From: Acidimicrobiaceae bacterium | Lineage (GTDB): Bacteria > Actinomycetota > Acidimicrobiia > Acidimicrobiales > Ilumatobacteraceae | NCBI GenBank assembly: GCA_003455715.1 | Contig: DMQJ01000072.1 | Span: forward strand, 1-7,484 | Direction of reading: 5' to 3' | Length of the DNA stretch: 7,484 bases | Part shown: piece by piece, positions 4,645 through 7,484 of the stretch | Position numbering within the stretch: position 1 is the stretch's first letter | Layout: each line of letters begins with the position of its first letter | The notes under the pieces: generated by a model | Seen by the model: only the letters and a program-made list of their open reading frames with translations | The model's database searches: none | Told to the model about the DNA's origin: nothing | Program-made: the position numbers and the translations under genes

Positions 4645-5985
4645 ATGGAACGCCGCAACTTCCTCGCCCTCCTCGCCGCCGCTCCCTCTGCCGCCGCCTT
4701 GCTCGCCGCATGCGGCGACGACGCCACCGACAACACCGGACCTGCGCCCACCAACGGGCCGGGCACCACGGTACCGAACGACCTCGACGGGGTGCAGAGC
4801 CTGCGCAGCGATGCGACGCGCATCACCGGCGCTGACCCCTCCACTGCGGCAGCCGCAGTGAACGCGTTCGCCAACGACCTTCACGCCGTGCTGGTGGCCG
4901 ACGCGCCCACCGCCAACCTGGTGTTCTCACCAGCCAGCATCGCCCTCGCATTGGCCATGACCTCGGCGGGCGCCAAGGGTGACACCCTGAAGGAGATGCA
5001 CTCCGTGCTGCACCTCACCGAGGGCGACGCGTCGCACCGGGCGATGAACGGGTTGTCGGCGCTGCTGGAGTCGCTGAACCAGACGCAGGACAACACTGCC
5101 GAAGGCGGAAGTGGCGTCAGCGAAGTGCAACTCAACATCGCCAACTCGTTGTGGGGGCAGACCGGGCTGGCGTTCGAGCCGGCTTTCCTCGACCTCCTGG
5201 CCGCCGAGTACGGCGCCGGGCTGGAGACGGTGGACTACAAGGCCGACCCTGAAGGCGCCCGGAAGCTCATCAATGCGTGGGTGTCTGACCAAACCAAGGA
5301 ACGCATCCCCCAGCTGTTGGCGCAGGGCACCATCACTCCCGACAGCCGGCTGACGTTGGTGAATGCGATCTACCTCAAGGCCAACTGGATGAACGCCTTC
5401 CTCGAAGGTGCCACTGCCGACGAGCCGTTCACCACTGCGACCGGGGAAACCGTGAAGGTGCCGATGATGCGCCGTACCGACGACTACGCGTACGCGGAAG
5501 GCGACGGTTGGCGGGCAGTCGAGGTGCCGTATGTGTTCGGGTCGCTGTCGCTCACCGCGATGGTGGGTACCGGCACCGACGACGACTCGCTGCTCACCAC
5601 CGGCGACGAGGTGTTCGAAGCCCTCAGTTCGCGCAAGGTGTCGCTGGGCATGCCGCGTTTCGACATCGAGACCTCCACCTCGCTCGCCCAGGTGCTGGGT
5701 GCGTTGGGTATGGCGACCGCGTTCACCGATGCTGCCGACTTCAGCGGGATGACCACCGACGAACGACTGTCGATCGGCGATGTGATCCATCAGGCCAACA
5801 TCACCACCGACGAGAAGGGCACGGAGGCGGCGGCAGCGACGGCAGTCATCATGGTGGCCACCGCTGCGCCGGTGGAGACCGACCCGGTGGAGTTCACCAT
5901 CGACCGGCCATTCACGTTCTGGCTACGAGAGCGCACCACCAACGCCATCGTCTTCATGGGCCGCGTGACCGACCCCACCCAATGA
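4645..5985 (+). CDS. Serpin-family protease inhibitor, Tat-type lipoprotein
   Basis: This is a 446-residue protein. It begins MERRNFLALL, a twin-arginine-like signal, and has a lipobox L20-A-A-C23, so it should be exported and lipid-anchored. A Gly/Thr/Pro-rich linker (about 24-60) leads to a complete serpin domain (about 70-446). Landmarks are NLVFSPASIALALAM (91-105), TLVNAIYLKANW (237-248), and the C-terminal FTIDRPFTFWLRE...FMGRVTDP. The reactive-centre hinge EKGTEAAAATAV (390-401) has the small residues (P12-P9 all Ala) and P14 Thr typical of inhibitory serpins. Counting from the hinge puts P1-P1' at T406-A407, but the loop is about five residues longer than in alpha-1-antitrypsin, so P1 is uncertain. 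A small-residue P1 would suit elastase- or subtilisin-like proteases. The target is unknown. It follows a membrane protein gene by 17 nt. Confidence 0.95.
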   Translation: MERRNFLALLAAAPSAAALLAACGDDATDNTGPAPTNGPGTTVPNDLDGVQSLRSDATRITGADPSTAAAAVNAFANDLHAVLVADAPTANLVFSPASIALALAMTSAGAKGDTLKEMHSVLHLTEGDASHRAMNGLSALLESLNQTQDNTAEGGSGVSEVQLNIANSLWGQTGLAFEPAFLDLLAAEYGAGLETVDYKADPEGARKLINAWVSDQTKERIPQLLAQGTITPDSRLTLVNAIYLKANWMNAFLEGATADEPFTTATGETVKVPMMRRTDDYAYAEGDGWRAVEVPYVFGSLSLTAMVGTGTDDDSLLTTGDEVFEALSSRKVSLGMPRFDIETSTSLAQVLGALGMATAFTDAADFSGMTTDERLSIGDVIHQANITTDEKGTEAAAATAVIMVATAAPVETDPVEFTIDRPFTFWLRERTTNAIVFMGRVTDPTQ

Positions 5986-5987
5986 TT

Positions 5988-6028
5988 GTCGGCGCCAAGA
6001 CCGCGTGAGGCGCGGCGCGAGCGCCGAC
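5988..6028 (+). terminator. GC-rich hairpin after the serpin gene
   Basis: Outer arms GTCGGCGC (5988-5995) and GCGCCGAC (6021-6028) pair perfectly. Inside the loop, CCGCG (6001-6005) and CGCGG (6011-6015) form a second stem. An alternative tight stem uses CGGCGC (6013-6018) and GCGCCG (6021-6026). It lies 2 nt after the serpin stop and is followed by CTTTGGGTTT, a weak U-rich tail. It separates the serpin from the convergent flavodoxin-like gene, so it is a likely terminator. Confidence 0.65.
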
Positions 6029-6047
6029 TTTGGGTTTCGTGGGTGGC

Positions 6048-6476
6048 TTAGGCGCGGGCGAGCTTGGAGGTGAGCTGGGCGGCGAACGCTTCGGTGCGGG
6101 AGCGCAGCTTGCCGCGGTGGATGGCCATGCCATCGACCACTTCGAGGCCGGTCTTGCGCACCGCGTCGTCCATCTTTGCCAGCGACTTGCCGGGGTTGAG
6201 TCCGTAGGTGCAGAACGTGGCGGCCTTCTTGCCGCGCATGGCGGGCAGGTTCTCGAGGTTGGCCACGCCGAACGGCATCTGACCCACCACGAACAGGCCG
6301 TGCACCCACGTGCCGACGACGATGAGGTCGGCGTCTTGGATGGAACGCAGCTCGGGCTTGGCCACCGACGACACGCCGGTGATGCCCCAACCCTCCTGCT
6401 GCAGGTTGACGGCGATGAGCTCACCGGCCTCGCGGGTGGTGCCAGTGAGGCTCTGGTACAGGATGGCTGCCTTCAT
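6048..6476 (-). CDS. Flavodoxin-like FMN-binding protein
   Basis: From the ATG at 6476 this is a 142-residue protein, the length of a short-chain flavodoxin. The start was chosen because MKAAILYQSLTGTT is the usual flavodoxin first strand plus phosphate-binding loop (S9-L10-T11-G12-T13-T14); 11 extra residues from 6509 would have no fold role. GTWVHGLFVVGQMP (55-68) takes the place of the first isoalloxazine loop, and TYGLNPGKS (90-98) that of the second. It would carry FMN and transfer electrons in the cytoplasm; the partner is unknown. It could equally be a flavodoxin-domain protein with a catalytic or regulatory role. The membrane protein gene upstream ends 33 nt before this start, so the two are probably one transcript. 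The promoter-like TTCAAT 7 nt before the ATG is a poor match. Confidence 0.85.
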   Translation of the reverse strand: MKAAILYQSLTGTTREAGELIAVNLQQEGWGITGVSSVAKPELRSIQDADLIVVGTWVHGLFVVGQMPFGVANLENLPAMRGKKAATFCTYGLNPGKSLAKMDDAVRKTGLEVVDGMAIHRGKLRSRTEAFAAQLTSKLARA

Positions 6477-6509
6477 GGCCACCATTGAAGCACGCAGGCC
6501 CCACCCCAC

Positions 6510-6986
6510 TCACGTTTGCGGGGCAGGCACTGCCTCCGAACCGTCGGCGGTCGCGCACTGCCCTGCCGCTTTCGCGGCCCGACCTTTGCGGATCTTCATC
6601 ACGACGCTCCACACGGCGAGCAGGAACGTGGCCGAGATGATGATGCAGATGATGATGAGCACGTGCTTGGGGAGTTCGCTGGTGCCGAAGAAGATGTACA
6701 GGTCGGGGATGATGAACACGATGAGCGAGATGGCCGCCCACTTCACCGCCTGCTTGTAGTGATCGTCGATGAACGCCAGCACCATGCGCGGTGTGGTGTA
6801 GCCGTCGATGCCGGCGGCGATGAGATCGATCACCAGGTAGACCCACGGGTTGAGGCCGTAGTCGCCCACCGCCGCCCACACAATGAGCGCTCTGATGAGC
6901 GACCACCCCACCACCATGCCCGCCCACGTACGACTGAGCACCTTGCGACGCTTCAGCGTTGCGGGGTCGTGATGGTGCAACGGCAT
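6510..6986 (-). CDS. Unrecognised membrane protein with four predicted helices
   Basis: This 158-residue protein matches no family I can name. It has a basic N-terminus containing three consecutive histidines (HHHDPATLKRRK), then hydrophobic segments at about 23-40, 46-63, 82-101 and 108-130, then a basic stretch (KIRKGR, 131-136) and a polar Ala/Pro tail. Positive charges at both ends suggest that both termini are in the cytoplasm. Charged residues inside or beside segments (R32, D54, D61, D95) might be functional. The ATG at 6986 gives the fullest basic N-terminus; GAGGG lies directly before it, too close for a classical ribosome-binding site. The gene sits between a helicase gene (46 nt upstream) and the flavodoxin-like gene (33 nt downstream), all on the same strand. 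A role with the flavodoxin is possible but unsupported by sequence. Confidence 0.8.
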   Translation of the reverse strand: MPLHHHDPATLKRRKVLSRTWAGMVVGWSLIRALIVWAAVGDYGLNPWVYLVIDLIAAGIDGYTTPRMVLAFIDDHYKQAVKWAAISLIVFIIPDLYIFFGTSELPKHVLIIICIIISATFLLAVWSVVMKIRKGRAAKAAGQCATADGSEAVPAPQT

Positions 6987-7032
6987 CCCTCAGATTCAAG
7001 CAGGCGCGCCACCCGCACGGTGTGCCAGCAGG

Positions 7033-7484
7033 TCAGAGTTTCTTCAAGGGCGCCCAGGCGAGCGAGAGGTGTTTGGTGCCGACGCCTGCGAAGCGAATGC
7101 TGGCCTCTGCCCGGTCGCCCTCGCCACGAATGGAGAGAATGACCCCTTCGCCGAACGACGGGTGCTCGACGTCGTCGCCCACCTTCAAACCCAACTCCTG
7201 GGAGTTGCTGGGGCTGGGTGTGTTGCGCCGCCCGGCATTGATGGCGGCCTCCACTACTCGCTCGCGGTGCCAGTCGGCGCCCATGTCGTCGTCGGGGTCG
7301 AAGCCGCTCACCGACGGGCCACGCCGAGCGTCGCGCTGGAGACCGGGCTCGTCGTCGGCGCTGCGTTCGCGCCGACGATACGGCGGGCGCGCCCCCAACC
7401 GGCCCCCCCCCCCACCGCCGCGCCCCCCACCGCCACACCCGGACCGCCACCTCCTGCGACCGCAACCCCGCCTCCCACCCCCCC
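7033..7484 (-). CDS. C-terminal tail of a UvrD/PcrA-type DNA helicase (5' part outside the window)
   Basis: The visible 149 residues end in LGLKVGDDVEHPSFGEGVILSIRGEGDRAEASIRFAGVGTKHLSLAWAPLKKL. This matches the small Tudor-like C-terminal domain of PcrA/UvrD1 helicases, with its GDxVxHxxFGxG...GVGxKxLxxxxAPxxKL pattern; in PcrA this domain contacts RNA polymerase. Before it lies a hydrophilic linker rich in Arg, Asp and Ser, as in actinobacterial homologues. The helicase motor motifs are upstream of the window. The first 28 visible codons (7399-7482) encode 16 glycines and 8 arginines and coincide with an extreme C-run; this part may be a real linker or poor sequence. The frame is open to the window edge. 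The gene could be named pcrA or uvrD1; the visible part does not decide. Confidence 0.85.
   Translation of the reverse strand, partial: GGGRRGCGRRRWRSGCGGGGRGGGGGGRLGARPPYRRRERSADDEPGLQRDARRGPSVSGFDPDDDMGADWHRERVVEAAINAGRRNTPSPSNSQELGLKVGDDVEHPSFGEGVILSIRGEGDRAEASIRFAGVGTKHLSLAWAPLKKL

Noticed and set aside
3701..4711. 336-codon open frame on the minus strand across the mutase subunit and the membrane protein gene
   Set aside because: It is Arg/Gly-rich, crosses the promoter region and overlaps two better supported genes in other frames.
4927..5790. 287-codon open frame antisense to the serpin
   Set aside because: It is a composition-driven shadow with no recognisable domain, opposite a complete serpin.
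7003..7010. GGCGCGCC palindrome between the helicase and membrane protein genes
   Set aside because: An 8-bp GC-only palindrome is expected by chance at this base composition and has no further symmetry around it.
6516..7142. 208-codon plus-strand open frame antisense to the four-helix membrane protein and helicase tail
   Set aside because: It is rich in Asp, Arg and His with no domain, and it spans the end of one real gene and all of another.
1..7484. tRNA, rRNA, riboswitch, CRISPR array, insertion sequence, attachment site, toxin-antitoxin or phage defence genes
   Set aside because: I looked for cloverleaf arms, regularly spaced repeats, terminal inverted repeats with transposase motifs and known defence motifs and found none. 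No B12 riboswitch is visible upstream of the mutase subunit, whose promoter leaves no room for a leader.

Overview
This window comes from a high-GC chromosome, most likely of an actinomycete (Actinomycetota). The clues are two DUF2510 domains (a family found almost only in this phylum), a UvrD/PcrA-type helicase tail with an actinobacterial-style linker, and several TAnnnT -10 boxes placed 7-9 nt before a start codon, which suggests leaderless transcription. An acidimicrobial lineage (Ilumatobacter-like) fits the gene mix, but that is an inference. The window holds nine complete or nearly complete genes plus a cut gene at each end. I see no tRNA, rRNA, CRISPR array, insertion sequence or phage gene, and no gene-free stretch over 300 bases.

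Layout. At 1-398 (+) lies the C-terminal end of a protein with two DUF2510 domains. It converges, with 4 nt between stops, on a DinB-fold metalloprotein (403-957, -). That gene is divergent from a GNAT-like protein (1047-1517, +). The 89-bp gap between the two starts holds a 53-bp imperfect palindrome lying exactly midway between two mirror-placed -10 boxes. The GNAT-like gene converges on the succinyl-CoA ligase genes sucD (1523-2425, -) and sucC (2429-3580, -). These are preceded in the same operon by a stand-alone B12-binding acyl-CoA mutase small subunit (3580-3990, -). The three genes are almost contiguous (1-nt overlap, then a 3-nt gap) and are read from a recognisable -35/-10 promoter with a small palindrome over its -10 and start region. 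Tandem hairpins at 1490-1527 lie at the end of the operon.

On the other side, 4100-4627 (+) encodes a single-pass membrane protein with an extracytoplasmic beta-rich domain that loosely recalls a Rieske domain without its iron-sulfur ligands. It is followed 17 nt later by a serpin lipoprotein (4645-5985, +) with a twin-arginine-like signal, a lipobox and an inhibitory-type hinge. A strong hairpin at 5988-6028 separates the serpin from a convergent minus-strand group: a flavodoxin-like protein (6048-6476), an unrecognised four-helix membrane protein (6510-6986) and the C-terminal tail of a UvrD/PcrA helicase (7033 to the window end).

How they fit together. The mutase-subunit/sucC/sucD operon is a coherent metabolic unit: B12-dependent rearrangement of a branched acyl-CoA, most simply methylmalonyl-CoA to succinyl-CoA, followed by conversion of succinyl-CoA to succinate with nucleotide triphosphate formation. 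The membrane protein and serpin are probably co-transcribed and both act outside the cytoplasmic membrane. I found no convincing new multi-gene defence or mobile system. The most unusual signals are the dyad-symmetric divergent promoter region, the palindrome on the mutase-sucCD promoter, and the Tat-type serpin lipoprotein. The last ~85 bases are extremely C-rich and may be unreliable sequence.
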